From Kwoniella dejecticola CBS 10117 (Eukaryota > Basidiomycota > Tremellomycetes > Tremellales > Cryptococcaceae), in NCBI RefSeq assembly GCF_000512565.2, contig NC_089303.1, positions 992,001 to 1,056,000 of the forward strand: DNA of 64,000 nt. The letters are read 5' to 3'. The notes beneath the pieces are model-generated. The model saw only the letters and a program-made list of their open reading frames with translations. It ran no database searches and was not told where the DNA came from. Shown here piece after piece: positions 1-13,440 of this stretch. Numbering within the stretch: the stretch's first letter is position 1; every line of letters starts with the position of its first letter. Made by a program: the position numbers and the translations under genes.

Positions 1-153
1 TCAACCGCGTCAACATCTGGGTGACAAATTACGTAACCAGCATTCATGTTGTAGATTGTTTGAGTAGCGCTCTACCAGGTTATTTGCCTTACAACATTCA
101 TCGTGCAGCGAAGTAATGAGTACAGAGCTCGTATGTGACCTCTACTACAGCCA
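1..153. other. 3' flank of the ISC1-like gene
   Basis: This short stretch lies beyond the stop codon of the minus-strand phospholipase gene and probably holds its 3' untranslated region. No coding, tRNA or repeat signal was seen. Confidence 0.4.
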
Positions 154-2070
154 TCACGCGTTGATCCTTTCTTCCATTTCTGCTACTCGCAATTCCAACT
201 CCATCTCCTCCGTCACTTCAGTCAACAGCCCTGCTTCCCATCTTCCCCATACGAAACCGGTATACAAAAAGGTAGCCGTCGCTGCTCCTAGTAATCCACC
301 TACCAGGGTGAAGATAGGCTGTAGCCACGATTTGGGCTGCCATGCTGACCCGATCGTCAACGCTATCAAACCCACTAGCGATCCTAAGCAGATCTTCAGG
401 TGGAATGAAGCTGTTTGTCTGGATATCCTAGTATATAGTCTCAATAGATGTAACGCTGATCTGACGGTGGATGATTTCGCTTGAGTCACACTTGATGTTG
501 AAGTTCGAGGTGAGTTGATGTTGATATTGGGAGAGTCGGGCGAGGGGGGAGAAAATGTGGTTGTTGTGGGATTTATCTGTTCGGGTTCAGATATTAGCGG
601 GACCAAAGGAGTAAATGAGTTGTCCGAGGATGACGTTGTGCCGTGATGCTTCGGGGAAGAGGATGTTGACAATTGTTGGGGTGGCATGTCGATTGTGAAG
701 GAGGACGAAAGACCGAAATGATCGGAATATGAGAATGATTGCCCTGGTACCAGCTCGGTCATGACCACCTCGGACTTGATACATCGGAGCTTCGGCGCTT
801 TCGATATCGATGATTGCAGGGGTTTTCCAATTTCCATATGCCCTTTTCCTGTAAAGTCTCCTAATTCTACTCCGTCTCCAGTACCACCGCCATTATCAGA
901 AACGGCGCCGTTCTGTTCTGGGGTTTCTTCATCCCTGTACCCCCAGACTAGTGGTCTACGTCGAGCAATGGACGGCTGCCTGAAGAATATGTAGTCCAAC
1001 CTCTTTCCTCCTTTTTCAAGTACATTATGCGGTATAGGTTTACCGGCTGAATATGTATTTAAGGGAGAGTCGCATGTCATACCGTACGAGCGAAGAGCTT
1101 CGTCGGGCGTAGGTTGAGGAGAAAGATCCATATTGGCTGTGTGCGTGACCGAAGCGAAAGAGTCTGTCAGATTGGCGTGGTTCTTCAACATGCCTATCGG
1201 TATTGACCACGGCTGCGAGTTGAAGTCGCCCATCTTTGGACAGGATAGAGGGGAACAATTCGCAATGTCAGTACAATCGCCATCGATGGCCTATTCTTAA
1301 AAGGGATACTTACAGCGAGGATGTATCTTCCCTTTGCCGCACCATTCTTGATCGCATTAGCAAGTTGCCAGGATTGCGCTATCCTGTGCGCTTGTCTCGT
1401 ATCCGGCGGATGCTCCCCTGCTGCATGCATCTACCGTTGATTGAATTAGCATATGAACTATGACCACCTGAAACCGGTCGCAAAACCTACGTGGGTGTTC
1501 CAGATTTCGATTTCGCCTAATATAGGATGTATGATCACTATATTCGCAGCGGCTTTCTTGACGAAAAAGTCACCTGCGAAAGCTTGGGCTGGCGATCCGG
1601 AAAGAGAGTATGGTAACGCTTGAGCTGAGATCAAGGGGAATCGGGTAAAGATGGCTAGTCCTGAGCCAAGAGCTCCTCTATACGCTCACGCAAATGTCAG
1701 TTTGCACAGCTCAAGCAAGAGTGACTTCAGCAGCTATATGTCAAGCTGACTTACGTGTGAAAGAATCTTGAGAATGGTAAATTCTTCCTACATCCTTCTC
1801 TGACAGTCTCGAAGTCTTTGTACACCCAGAGTTCCTGCAGACATACTATATCGTAGTTCGATGAGGCCAGATAATCGGATATGGCTTTTATTCGGGCAGC
1901 TCGATCTTTCGAGATTATCGCTAATCCCCTAATATTGTTTATACATCGAACGATTCAGCCGTGCTGAATGCCAGCCTTCCATCGATTGACGAGTGGACTC
2001 ACCAAACATTGAAGGAGAGAACCTTCAGTGATCGATCTGGGTGATCAGCGGGATAGATGTGCAAGCTCAT
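154..2070 (-). CDS. ISC1: Inositol phosphosphingolipid phospholipase C (neutral sphingomyelinase family)
   Basis: The predicted enzyme removes the head group from inositol phosphosphingolipids to give ceramides; the yeast homologue acts at ER and mitochondrial membranes. The gene starts at the ATG at 2070 (MSLHIYPADHPD, then LKVLSFNVW) and has several short introns between 2000 and 1240. The endonuclease/exonuclease/phosphatase fold is visible as VLSFNVW, then IVCLQELW with the metal-binding Glu, then GDFNSQP with the catalytic Asp-x-Asn, and a late SDHFG with the catalytic Asp-His pair. Two hydrophobic segments near the C-terminus (LGSLVGLIALTIGSAW, and one starting IFTLVGGLLGAA) match the paired membrane anchors of ISC1 and nSMase2. 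A Ser/Thr/Pro-rich linker of about 60 residues separates the catalytic core from these anchors. It is divergent from the UNC80-like gene, 388 bp away. Family assignment is firm; substrate preference is inferred from fungal homologues. Confidence 0.88.
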
Positions 2071-2458
2071 CTTGATGGCTTCTGAGCCGGCTGAGCAGAT
2101 TATGAGAATAAGCTGTTGTGTTGAAAAGTCCACGCAAAGAAGATTGGACGGTGTCAGGCTAATCTTATCGCAAACAAATCTCAGAGTGACGTAGGTCCCG
2201 AGAATTTGATTCCGTTACTTTACTTTGCTTTGTTGTCGACGCGCAGAGAGACCAGAGTGACCGAGGTCGACGAGACAACGAACAACAATTTCACCATCGC
2301 CAAGCCATACCGATGCGGCGATCGCTACTACGAAATCCCAAAGCTGTCGCTCTAGCTGTGGAGAAGCCTTAGCCAAGGGAAGAAAAGAGTCCCATCGACT
2401 TGCAGCGATGACAACCAGCTACCATCTCCAACCGTGACCCCAAGGCTAAATAAGCGAT
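2071..2458. promoter_or_regulatory. Divergent promoter region, ISC1-like and UNC80-like genes
   Basis: These 388 bp separate two start codons on opposite strands, so they must carry both 5' untranslated regions and both core promoters. No convincing TATA box or repeated site was seen. Confidence 0.5.
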
Positions 2459-5400
2459 ATGGGCGATCACGCTTCACCACCATCCCTTCGACCTGGCAAG
2501 AGGGTCCCTTCTGGCCCCCGCCCACCTCCTCTACCTCTGAGAGGCTCGCCAACGTCTTCAAAGATCTCGCCGAGTCTGAATCCCTCACTGAGGAAACAGA
2601 CCTCTTTCGGATCTTTGGGTAAACTCATCTCCACGCCTGTAGAGTCGCCCTTGGACTCGATTATCGACGCCGAGCATGACTTCACCATCAGTCCCGATAG
2701 TCCGCCTGTACTCACTCCGGCAGCTGGTCCAAGTCAAGATGTATCAAGCGTCTCTGTACCGCCCTCACTCAAAGAAGCGCAGAACCAAGAGGAAAAAGAA
2801 AAGGAAAAGCAGGATAAAGGACAAGGGCGACCCCATGCTAAAACGATCACCGCTCTCCCTATGAGCAGGGAGACGTCCAAGAACCGCTCTCAGACTCTTC
2901 CTGACCCCGGTAGACCTTCTACACCTACTTCGGCCTCGTTCTTCGTAACTCGACCCGTTACGCCAACAGGTATAACGTCCCCACCGAAATCCAAGTCGAA
3001 GCCTAAACCATCCCGGTTGAACACCAGCAATCTGATGACGTCGACAGCGACCAGCCCGACCAAGATGGTTAGTCCAGGTATGAAGCACTGGCAACAAGTC
3101 AGATCGCACGTCATGGCTCCCACGCCAGCCGAAGAACGGGCAGCACACCACCATGGTCGGCCCCATCCAGCTAAGAAAATGACTGGTCTCGTCTCGAAAG
3201 CAGCGGGCAGGTTCGGCTTTCGACATGCTGCAGACAACGTCATAGGGTATAATGATAGGCGGAACTCGATGATGGGTATCTTATCCAACTTGAATGACTT
3301 GTCTCAAGAGGAAAAAGAGAATATTACAAGGGAAAGGCGGAAATTCGCTCGAGACGTTAAAGTCTGCCTAGATGCGTGTTGTCCAGAAGAGAGCAAGCGG
3401 AGACTGGCTAGAATAGGTTATGGTAGCGATAAAGGCCCTAGCAAATCTATCTTTCAGCAAGAGACGAAATCAAGTGGAATGTCGATGCATACATCAAGCC
3501 ATCACGCATTTGGCAGTCAAGGGAATAACGTGAATGCGAAGTTTACTTTCGATCCGGAGTTCTCGGCCTTTGCCCCTCTCTTGATGGAACTGCACAAGCA
3601 CCTGCCATCTGCACGAGCGAAGAAACCGTGGTCGCGAACGTGCCCTCATCATTCTGCTTTACTGGCTGAACTCGGCTCGGCATTCCTGCAAGATTCAACT
3701 TCTACAGATGGGGAGCGACAGCAGGCTCTCGAAGTTTTCGGAGTGATAGTGAAGAACTGGGCCAGTGATAATGCGGACGAAGAGCTCGAAAGATGGTTAT
3801 GGCTTTCAAGAGCATTGCTTACAGATGATAAGCAATTAAGGAACCGTGGATTAGCATTACTCAACGGATTTTTACACCCGGACTCGAGTCTCCCGAAAGC
3901 GATTGATCGACCTAGAACGGCATTGGCCTTCCTCAGCTTGGCCTGTGCGTTGATCCAGCTCCTTCATGCAATCGAGATGTCAGGATACGGTAATGAAGAT
4001 CACCTACAGATGGTCAATGGTTTTCTTGCGGATCTGAGTGAGGGCGATATCATCGATTTAGAGGAGACTTCTCTGGTCGAATTGCTAGGATCATTGGAAC
4101 TAGGAGGATCGCTTGGCGGGGTAGATAAGGAATTAGTCTGGATGGCAGTGGGGATGATCATGGGCACACAGCCCTCTCTTGTGCCTTGGCTACTTATAGA
4201 AAAAGGCCAGGTATTGCAGGTGAGTCAGCTATATGTGTAAACGGTCAACCCTTTCGTTCACTGACCGGATTTGTACTTTTATAGCGATTCTATCCTCCAC
4301 CGTTACTCCATGCCACTCCACCGATAATCCTCAACCTTCGATCCCGGTCCATATGCCTCTTCTTCACGTCCTACACTACTCTCACATCATCGTCGACCGA
4401 CGTAACCCTAGCAATGCGTTTATGGCGCTCTGCGAGAGACTTCCTCATTCCTGAAATCGAGCATCTGCCAGATGAAGATGGTTCGTTGGCTCTCTCGGTA
4501 TCTACATTTCTACTGCAACTCGAGTTGCAAGGGCATAAGCTAGATTCTGGTCCCGTCAACGAGCAGATCGACTCTTTCAGAATCTCGATGGAGCCTAAGC
4601 AAGGCATCAAACCGAGAGTTACTGAACACCGAGATCTTCTCATCGAATGTAGTGGCAAGACAGAGTGGAAAGCGCACTTAGAGAGCGCTGTCAAGCAAGT
4701 GGTAAGTCTGCGTCATTTAACTGTCATCTGCTCAGCTAACTCGAACTCAGGTCGTCGACGGCCCTCTTGGCGCGGTATGCAATATGACACAGTCATTCTT
4801 GCAAAATAAAGCTTTCGCGGCGCTTGGAAAAGATTGTGTCAATGCGCTTTTTATGGTAAGCTCTTTCATCGATTACGTTGGTGCTGCGCGAGCGCTCCGA
4901 GCGTTGCTGACTCTTTCTCCCGTTCAGCATATTACCTCCGTCTCTGGCTCTCTGGAAGATACTCGTCGGTTTCTCACCTGGCTATCGAAAGCTCAACCTC
5001 AACTATTCTACAAACCCTTATTCAGCTGCTCAGCGTCGACAACTCCGTCGTCACTGCTTACCAACCTGAAAGTGGTGAAGACCATTTCTGACGTGCTTGG
5101 ACCTGCAAGGTTCTGGACTCAGGCGGATCCTCAGATGGTAGTCATCGTGCTCATGGGAGATGTCGCGCCTAAGCAACCCAAAGGCAAAGGAAAAGAGGGA
5201 GACAAGATCACTGTCAACGTCAAGCTTGGCAGATATGCAGTATTAATCCACCTCATCGAGGCCCTGGACAGACTCGACGAGCCCGCGGGGTCAGGTAGCA
5301 AACTTCGCGCTTTCATCGAGAGCGTCGAAGCCAGATTGGCTGCTTTTTTGATCGCCGAGGAACGCGATGGGAGTCTACCTGAGGGATACAGGGGGTTGAT

Positions 5401-8400
5401 ATGCCAATTGTTATTCAAGATGCGGGTCACCACTATGTCTATCAAACGGTATGTCGTAAGCCATCAGGGCCATGTGTCTCCACAGCTGACAGAATCGGAT
5501 GGCAGGTCTGCTTGGCTTCCTCCGATGTTAGCCTGGTTCTCGGAGCTTGCTGGTGCCGACCCGTACCGGAATACGGACACTAAGGCGGATGATGAACAGC
5601 TGAATACCCTCAGGACACTATATCAAGGCATGGCAGTAAGTGCAGACATCATGGACAAGCCAACGCCTATGGTCAATTCTCCTCCATCGAAATGGACAGG
5701 CGGTACAGCAAGACGGGACAGCTTGCCCTTATTAGGTGAAAGACAACGCGCGATATTCGAAAATACTCTGGCCAAAACCCTTCCCTTTCTCCTTGTCACT
5801 GTCCATGCGGCTTTGTCGCTGGAAGATTGGGAGAGGCTCTTGCCGAGACTTTGGCATTATTACGACTCGTCTAGACCCTCAAGAAAAGCTTTGACGTTCT
5901 TGATCGAGAAATGTGCCGAGAAGATCCCCTCTCAGCTGAAAGCCATCATAATCTCCGACCTCACTAGGTGAGTCCAGTCACAAGAAAGGACCAAGCTGAT
6001 AGACAGTACATGCAACTTCGTTCGGTCGCACGCCTTGAGCAAGATTGCTATGCTCTTTGGTTGGCGATACCAAGTCTTAGCTCAACGCATCCTCACCGAT
6101 CGCCGTGGTCCGGTCTTTCAATTCACCTCGAAGACCTTGGAGTTTGTGGCGACTGAAATTGGATCGCCTGATTGGGTTCCGTCTCATGACGTTCAAGATG
6201 CTGCGCTCAAGAGGTTCGGTAGAACATTACCTCTAGAATTGAGACAACGATTGATGGAACTAGGGTGGAGCGAAGATGAATCGCTGCAAGCGAAGTCCGA
6301 TTGGGAACAGGTGCCTGTATCGAAATTACCTGCATTGCAATACCAACAAGAGGGGATGAATGTCGAGAAGTCGCCCAGCCCAATGCGGTCACTCACAAGA
6401 CGAGGATCAAGTGGATCAGGAAGTTCATTCACCTCAAAACGACGCAAGGCAGTATTCGCACCCGTTTTACTGGCTATGATCGACGACCAAGCTCGTCTAC
6501 TTGCTGTGGAGATCGATGGACCGATCAGCTCGACCTCGTTAGAGCTTGTCCGCTTATTTCAAAGGGATGATCCCACTGGTCTATTAAGACCGATCGCGGA
6601 AGGATTTGCCGACGACTTTGCAGCCTCGCTAGCTCGACTAAATTGCATCTTGTCGACTCTCACCCCTGGATTCGCATACGCCGCACTGAACGCGTTAGTC
6701 GGGTACATCAAGACTATTCTTCGGACCGAACATCAGTTTCGATATCACGCACTTGCCCTCGTTACCATCTCGAGACTTGTGTCGGGCACAAGCGAGATAT
6801 CACTGCGGGACATCCGGAAGAACAAGGCTGAGCACGTATTGCTTCCCGCATCAATTCATGAAGATGAAGGCGGATTCAAAGTCCACGCCCCATGGCGGGA
6901 TGCCCAACTGGACGTGCAAACCGCTCAACTGCTGTTCTTGGCCGAAGCCCTTCGAGCGAATCCGAGGGAAGTATACCTGTACAAGAAAATGCTGTCAAAT
7001 CTGCAAATTCGAGACTCCATCTCACACCTACCTTTCGCGCGAGTATGGTTGGTCCTCATTGCTACACTGTTTGGCGCGGTGAACCGGAATTATAACGACC
7101 GAGCGGAACTTCGTCATTTCCTCTCGAATGTGGGAAACATCCTTGCTATACATGGGCAGAAAGATCTCCTGGTGACTGCTCATGCCATGAGGGTGTTCAT
7201 GCTTTGTTCTGCGCGATTCAGAAGGTTGTTTGCCACAATGGGGTTATCGACGATCATGCGCCCGATATACGATACCTACAATGGAGGCAACGCCGCAACT
7301 CGAGATTGCATAGAATACGCCTCGAGAAGTTTCTACAGGATTCATCAGGATTCCTTTGTTTATCAAGCCTGTGTCGTGATTTCCGAAGGTGAATATTGCG
7401 CTCCCACTGTATACACCCTGTTGGCGAGTTTGTCAAGAGGAAACAGCGAGTCATCAGGTGTCTCATCCGGAATCAAGGATACGAATACTCAAGAGGAGAC
7501 AGACGCCTTGGTACAGATGCTGTCTGGCCCTGAAATCGCCCTGAGTGATCTGGGACAAGCATTCTCGGAGAAGCAATCTCTGAAGCAAGTCTCAGCGATA
7601 ACGCTAGAAGATACCGTCTTCCCCAAGGAGAATATCATCAAGCTTTTCATCACTGTCATAGCTGCCAATCCAGCTACTACTCGAGCCACCAATTTCCTGA
7701 AGCTCTTAGCAGGTTTGGTCCCCCATATCAAGGATCATCCTATCAGTCAAGATCTACTGAGGGAAGGCGTAGAGGTGCTAGGATCGGTAATCCAAAAGGG
7801 AAAGACAGGGGACGAAGCTGCTATCTCGGCATTCCACCCTGGCTCTACTGAGAGCTCGTTGGATTGGCTGGGTGCACGTCGGGAATACGTCTTCTTAGTG
7901 GAAGCTTTCGCCAGATCCGGTGGTCAGCTTGGAGCATCGGCCACAAAGCGGACCTTAGATATGGTGTTGGACCTTTTGAGACGTCAACCTGAGTCGGTTG
8001 GTCCAGCAGCATCAAGCATAGTCTCCTGCTTAGCCAAGACACACTTGGCTTCCAGTAAACGGACGGCGTTCCTCCGAGATATTGCGCCTTTATTCAGGAT
8101 GTTCATCGCTGTCGTCGACTTTTCCGGTGTTCTCGATTCGATCACCGCGCTGATCAAACGATCTTACTTCGACCTTGAGCCAGAGTTGACCGGTATCATA
8201 GTCGAGAACTACGTCGAACCATCTATCAGGATGCTCGCGTCAGCTGCTGAAGAAAGCATGGCTTTTATCGTGCCTCTCCGATCCAGTGCTGTACACCTTC
8301 TGGCCGCTGCTGTCTTCCTTCAAGGCGATGCGCTGGACGCCTTGGAACGACATCCGCCTTCCGCAAGTCTGCTGGCATCGCTAGTACTGCCTCTATGCTT

Positions 8401-10569
8401 GTTATTGGAAGCCCCCCAAGAGGTCGACCGCGAAGCCGTGTATGGTAGTTTGTGGATCCGCCTATTACATTACGTGCTGAAAAATCGAGATCAGCAAAAA
8501 ACCAAGACCGTCAAGACCGTATCGACCAACCAAGTCATTGCCGCCACTATTCTGTTGACTGTTCAAACAGTGAAGGTTATCTTCATCAGAGCGTCAGACA
8601 GCATATCCTCGGTTAAGGGACTATGGACTTATATCTCATCATGGTTACTCAAAGTCATCGATGGCGGGGACGCTTCTTTCGCCGAATCGTCTATATCCGT
8701 CAGAGATACACACCCAAGAATGGTAGATTGGATCATTTGGAGTCTGTTCGAGCTATTATGTCTACACCATACCCCAATCATGATCGACTTACGTTGGAAA
8801 ATGCAGTCAACCCTGTTAGATATACATAAAGATGGCGAGCGTGAGCGATCAAATCCTCCTTCGCCTGGTTTCGGTGGACCCAAAACATCGAATCCTCCAT
8901 TGGCATTTGCCTCGCAGAGCTTCAGCGGTCGAGCGAGAAGAGTATCGTCCATGAGGCATCCTTCTGCTTCTGGGAATATGACGGGTGGCTTTCAAACCCA
9001 TTCGCGATTCCCTAGTACGAATTACGATATGTTGGGTTTCGGTCATCCCGCATCACAACCTATGAACGCATCGGGCTCAGGATCTCACTCTCACTCGAGG
9101 ACATCAAGTACCAATCTCGCGCCGACGCCGGAACAGACCACTAAGACAGGTCATCATTCCAGGATGCCCAGCCAACAGCAATTCCTGACCCCTCAGATCA
9201 ATACGGGCAAAGTAGGCCAACATGGTAGAATGCCATCTCAATCTTCTTTATCAGGCTTCGGTTACAGTTTTGGCGCAGGCGCAGGCGGGTCCGCTTCAAA
9301 CGAAATGCGATCAAGTAGTCATGGTTTCGTAAGACCATCCTTCTCGGCATTATCAGCCAGGCGAGCATCTAAGCCGGTATTCGAAGTGTTCCAGAATAAT
9401 GTCAGTGCAGGAACGCATCACAGATCCGTATCGACATCAGGAGATATTCGAAAACCATCGATCGTATCTGGGCACGGCGACCGACATTTCTCTCAAGCTC
9501 AAGTACATGCACAAGGCGATGGAGCTGGAGCTGTTGTTCATCTATTGACTACGCCTAATCAGATTCTGAGCGCTACAAGTGGTCATTTCCCGACTTTTTC
9601 ACCTTCACCTACGACATCCCCCATTTCACCGACTGGGAGATTCAAATTCCCTCCCGGTGGAGCCAGTGACCATCGGCATGGCCTTGAGAAGAAAGTTGAT
9701 TCTCCCTTGAAGGAGGTTAGGGTGACTAATGAGAGATTGGGTCAGATGGCCAGGAGGTCTCTCAGGGTTGTAAAGTTGATCAATGGCTTTGAACTTGATG
9801 AAGTCGAGCAAGAGGCGCTGGGACGTGGACAAGGAGAGGAAGAGGAAGACGATGAGGATATCTTGAAATCTTGGAATGTCTTGGAGGCTCTCGTGAGTCT
9901 GCTTCTGATCTTACCTCAGCCCAATGCTCGTGGTCCTGTGTCCTTTCTTTGTCTTCCACTTTGCTTCTCACCAACCACCCAGCCATTCTGTTGAGTAGCT
10001 TCCCGACCCTCATGTTCTTCACCCACCTTGACCTCGAATTGAATGTACTGACGGCGACAACGATCACACTGCAGCACGTCATATCCGACCAAACTCGCTT
10101 ATTTGTAGAGGAAGAATTCAGAGACATATTCTCACCTTCCACCGTATCCTCCGACCTCTCTTTCCCCCAAGAAAAAGAATTAGCAGAAGGCGATCGATCA
10201 ATGACTGCACCAGTCGAGAATGAGAAGGAAACAGGGTACAGGAAGGGGAACGGACCAGAAGATGATACCAACAAGAGGGAAAGCGGATATTCGTTAGTCC
10301 CTGAAGGATATCGATTGGGTTCAGGAATGGGCACAGGAATGGGAATGGGAACGAGATCGGAGTCGATGGATCTCAGCAACTCGTTCAATATTAGCATACA
10401 GGAATACGATGATGAGTATACTCACGAACATCAGACGGTGGGCGAGAATAAGGGAAGTCAAGATGGTCACGCGAACCCGTTCTTCAGCTTCAATGATTAC
10501 GATAGCAAGAGGAGATCATCGGATTTCAAAAATCATAATATACCCCTACTGTCTGTCTCGGAGGATTGA
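2459..10569 (+). CDS. Very large UNC80-like protein (putative channel-complex scaffold)
   Basis: Seven exons can be joined in frame: 2459-4219, 4285-4701, 4751-4855, 4928-5448, 5506-5967, 6007-9892 and 10075-10569, giving about 2,548 residues. All junctions use GT/AG. The 182-nt last intron is the least certain. The first 250 residues are Ser/Pro-rich and probably disordered. The middle (about residues 330-2050) looks like continuous helical repeats. Residues about 2,050-2,300 are Ser/Gly/His-rich, and the tail is acidic. The segment around 7250-7400 (YDTYNGGNAATRDCIEYA, then RSFYRIHQDSFVYQACVV) resembles the C-terminal region of UNC80, the scaffold that links UNC79 to the NALCN sodium-leak channel. 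Fungi have the related Cch1 calcium channel, so a role at the plasma-membrane channel is a reasonable inference, not something the sequence shows. A generic HEAT-repeat scaffold is the main alternative. Confidence 0.6.
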
Positions 10570-10927
10570 CATGTATTCAAACACACTCAATAGGTCTCAA
10601 GATCAAACACCAATATACCTCGCATCTTCAATACCCCTCGTCTGGGTGACTTTGTAATTAACTCTGTAAATAGGTAAATATGTAAAATATACTATCTACG
10701 AATCTAATGAATCGATGAATCGTGTTGATACTCATGCACACTATCAAACGTATTTATTCTGCTTCTTCGTCTCTGTCATACAACTGCATTTCGAATACAA
10801 CAGACATTAAATCTCACCCAAAATGGTGGGACAAGATAGTACAACAGGTAGAACCACATCTTGCTTCTCTCGATTTGGCTGTCTTTTGGTCTCACATCAC
10901 ATATTCCGCTTCTCAAATCTGCTCTTC
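10570..10927. other. Convergent 3' region between the UNC80-like and kinase genes
   Basis: Both neighbouring genes end here. The stretch just after 10569 is AT-rich (around 10640-10700), consistent with polyadenylation signals. No gene is supported. Confidence 0.4.
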
Positions 10928-13440
10928 TCAAGCGTTTGGGGCTGTTTCTTCTCCGTCACCTAGTCTAGGAGATCGTCTCCTTGCAGCATCACCTCTCGGT
11001 CGGTTGGGTGCTAGATGGAGGTCTATTTATGAGACGTAGTCAGTATATAGTCAGCCCGTCGTCATCATATGGGCCCTTCGGCGCAACTCACTATTCAGCT
11101 GCTTACCAGCAATCGAAGTTCCACTTTCTTCTCCCTTCCCTTTGAGCTTTGACCGCGTGCTACCGGCTGGCGATCAGCAGGCATTTTGGACCGGGACTCG
11201 CGCACGACTTACTTCATTGGCACCCTATTGAGTCTATCTTTCGGTTTGGCTTCCGTAATTTTTCGCTTTGCCTTTAGCTCTTCGTCTTTGGCAGTGGGGC
11301 TGTCCACGAGGATAGCGTTGTCGGGAGAGGATCCAGGCACAGCAGATAAGGGTAGCGGGTGAGCTGCGTGTCCGGTCGTAGATTTCTGATGCACGGTGGT
11401 AGCGGTGCTGCTAGGAGGCTTTGTGGAGGAATCCGCCTCATCCTCGTGTACGACAAGCTTGTTCTGTCCAAGGGGAGAAAACAAAATCGGATCAGTTTTC
11501 ACTGCCATCTGGGACTGACTCGGTCACTCACTTTGACTGCTTTCCCCTTGAATCTCGACAAGGTCTTTTCTGGCTTGGCAGGGTTGTCCGCGGTCTTCCC
11601 ATTCGTCCGATTGCCATGAGCTTTGACCTTGGGCACTTTGTTCGGCTGTGCTGCAGTCGCTCCGGCCTCGGAATCACCAGTTGTACCAACTACAGGCTTA
11701 ACGATGTTGAGAGCTGTGCTCGTTGACTCCTCCTTGGTCTTCATGCCGTACATTCGAGACTTTCTCGGACGATATGGCGGGAGATTCTCTTTGTCTTCCC
11801 TGTCAGTCTGTTTGGGTGTTTTTGGCGGCTTGATCGCCTTGTTGACCTAGATTAAGTATTCGGCATGAGTGTTGGATGTGTAAGTACTCATAAGTACTCA
11901 GCACTTACATTGGGCGTGAGATAGATCTCCTTGAGTGGTCGTCCGCCGTATCTGTCGACTTTTTCCGATCGCAGTGTGGGAGCTGCACATTAAGATTCGT
12001 TAATTCAGTGTTGTTGTACCTAGGCAGCAAGAGGGACTTACCGCTTCTTACCCTCAAGGGAGTGATTGCTATTGGGATATCCTGCCAGTCCATCTCAGAT
12101 CGCTTGCTCCAAGCGCCCAACATGCTTGCCCATCGCTTCTCCCAACAAGGCCCTGTGCCGTGTAGACGTTGGATTATTTTCAGCGGAGTTTCGCACAGTG
12201 CAAATTGCTTATTTATGAATGCGAGAAAACACAAATCGTCAACCACTGACTCTTCGATCCGGTGCATGTAAGATAGTTGAAGGGGTGGTAGATTGAAAGG
12301 GGCTGGGTCGGGATAATCGGTCTGCAGAGACGGATGAAGAAGGATTCGAGGTATCTGCGAAGCATCAGAGTAAGAGATTCTGCACAGTCTCGTTGAAATA
12401 GCCACTTACGGTCCAACGGCGTTGCGGATCACGCTCGAGCATACCCAAAATGAGCTCGCCGATACCACCAGGGGCTTTATGACGGGTTTTGAAGCTGAAT
12501 CTAGCCTCCCCTTCGATGATGCGATCCCTGACGGCAGTGCTGTTCTCATCAGGTTGTTTTCTGCTGTATGGGTGAGCAATGCCCAGCAGCTTCGTGGCGA
12601 GTATGCCGAGCGCCCAGACATCGTTCGCTTTCGGCTCGTATAAATCATCCTGCAAGCGGACGGTAGACACAGAAAACATTATTGCGAGGATCTATCACTG
12701 ATTGAGACAGAAGACTTACAGCTGCCTTCTCGGGACTTGAGTAATCTAACGTGCCACCCGAACTTCGAACGAAACCCCCATTCGGTCGGAAGTGAGAGAA
12801 TCCGAAATCAACGACTGCTGGTAAGCCTAAATTATCGACCAATACGTTGGACCGTTTGAGGTCTTCGTGACTGATGTTTAGTCGGTGGAGAATATCGATC
12901 GTGTACAGGAGTCGTCTGAAGAAAATGATGAAGTGGGCCTCATTCCAGGGGGTATCGTATGCAGAGGCAGAAGCGGGATACAGTGTGAGAAAGACGTATC
13001 TGATTAACCGATTTCACGCTAATCAGCTGAACGAGGTGGCTTGTACTGAGAGCTGACGAGATGAGATGAGAGGCAGGCTCACGTCCATCCCCCTTCAACG
13101 ATGACTCCCTCCAGACCTACAATACCAGGTACACCTGCGCCAGAGAGAGCTTTGAGTAGAACTACTTCTTTGTGCGCTTCGATGGCATCGACGGTATCGT
13201 CCCAGCTCACGTGTCTTCCTGGAACATGATGCAGAGCCGGAAGGATTTTGCAGGCTGCCTTATGACCATTAGGATGAGTAGCGAGGCGGACGTGAGCTGT
13301 TCGAAGTCACTTTGGTCAGCTTGGTGTAAGCGCAAAAGGGGGGAATGTATACTACCGTATGCTCCCCTTCCCAAAGTCTTGCCTAGTTTCCATCCTCCGA
13401 TTTGGGTAAGGGTACTTCTGGGTGTATCGTCTCTAGTCAT
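10928..13440 (-). CDS. Protein kinase with a basic C-terminal tail
   Basis: The start is the ATG at 13440. The kinase core follows order: glycine loop (LGRGAYA across an intron), the ATP-binding lysine in AACKILPA, a helix-C Glu in EAHKEVVLL, a catalytic loop reading NISHEDLKRSNVLV, the DFG motif in VVDFGFSH, and an APE-equivalent in YSSPEKAA. Then come DVWALGILATKLL and a C-lobe ending DPQRRWT. The catalytic loop has His-Glu-Asp where His-Arg-Asp is usual. After the core there are about 300 residues rich in Lys, Pro and Ser, probably disordered. An open frame could stop at 11209, but a perfect GTAAGT donor at 11212 and two further in-frame exons (11159-11107 and 11022-10928) suggest the longer C-terminus used here. 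The fold resembles fungal CAMK-like kinases. Its substrate and pathway cannot be named from sequence. Confidence 0.75.

Noticed and set aside
4856..4927. Readthrough of a 72-nt in-frame segment in the UNC80-like gene as exon
   Set aside because: It has GTAAGC and TTCAG edges with intron-like size, so an intron is preferred even though the frame stays open.
10722..11039. Plus-strand open frame of about 105 codons after the UNC80-like gene
   Set aside because: It starts with GTG, and the opposite strand better explains the region as the last exon of the kinase gene.
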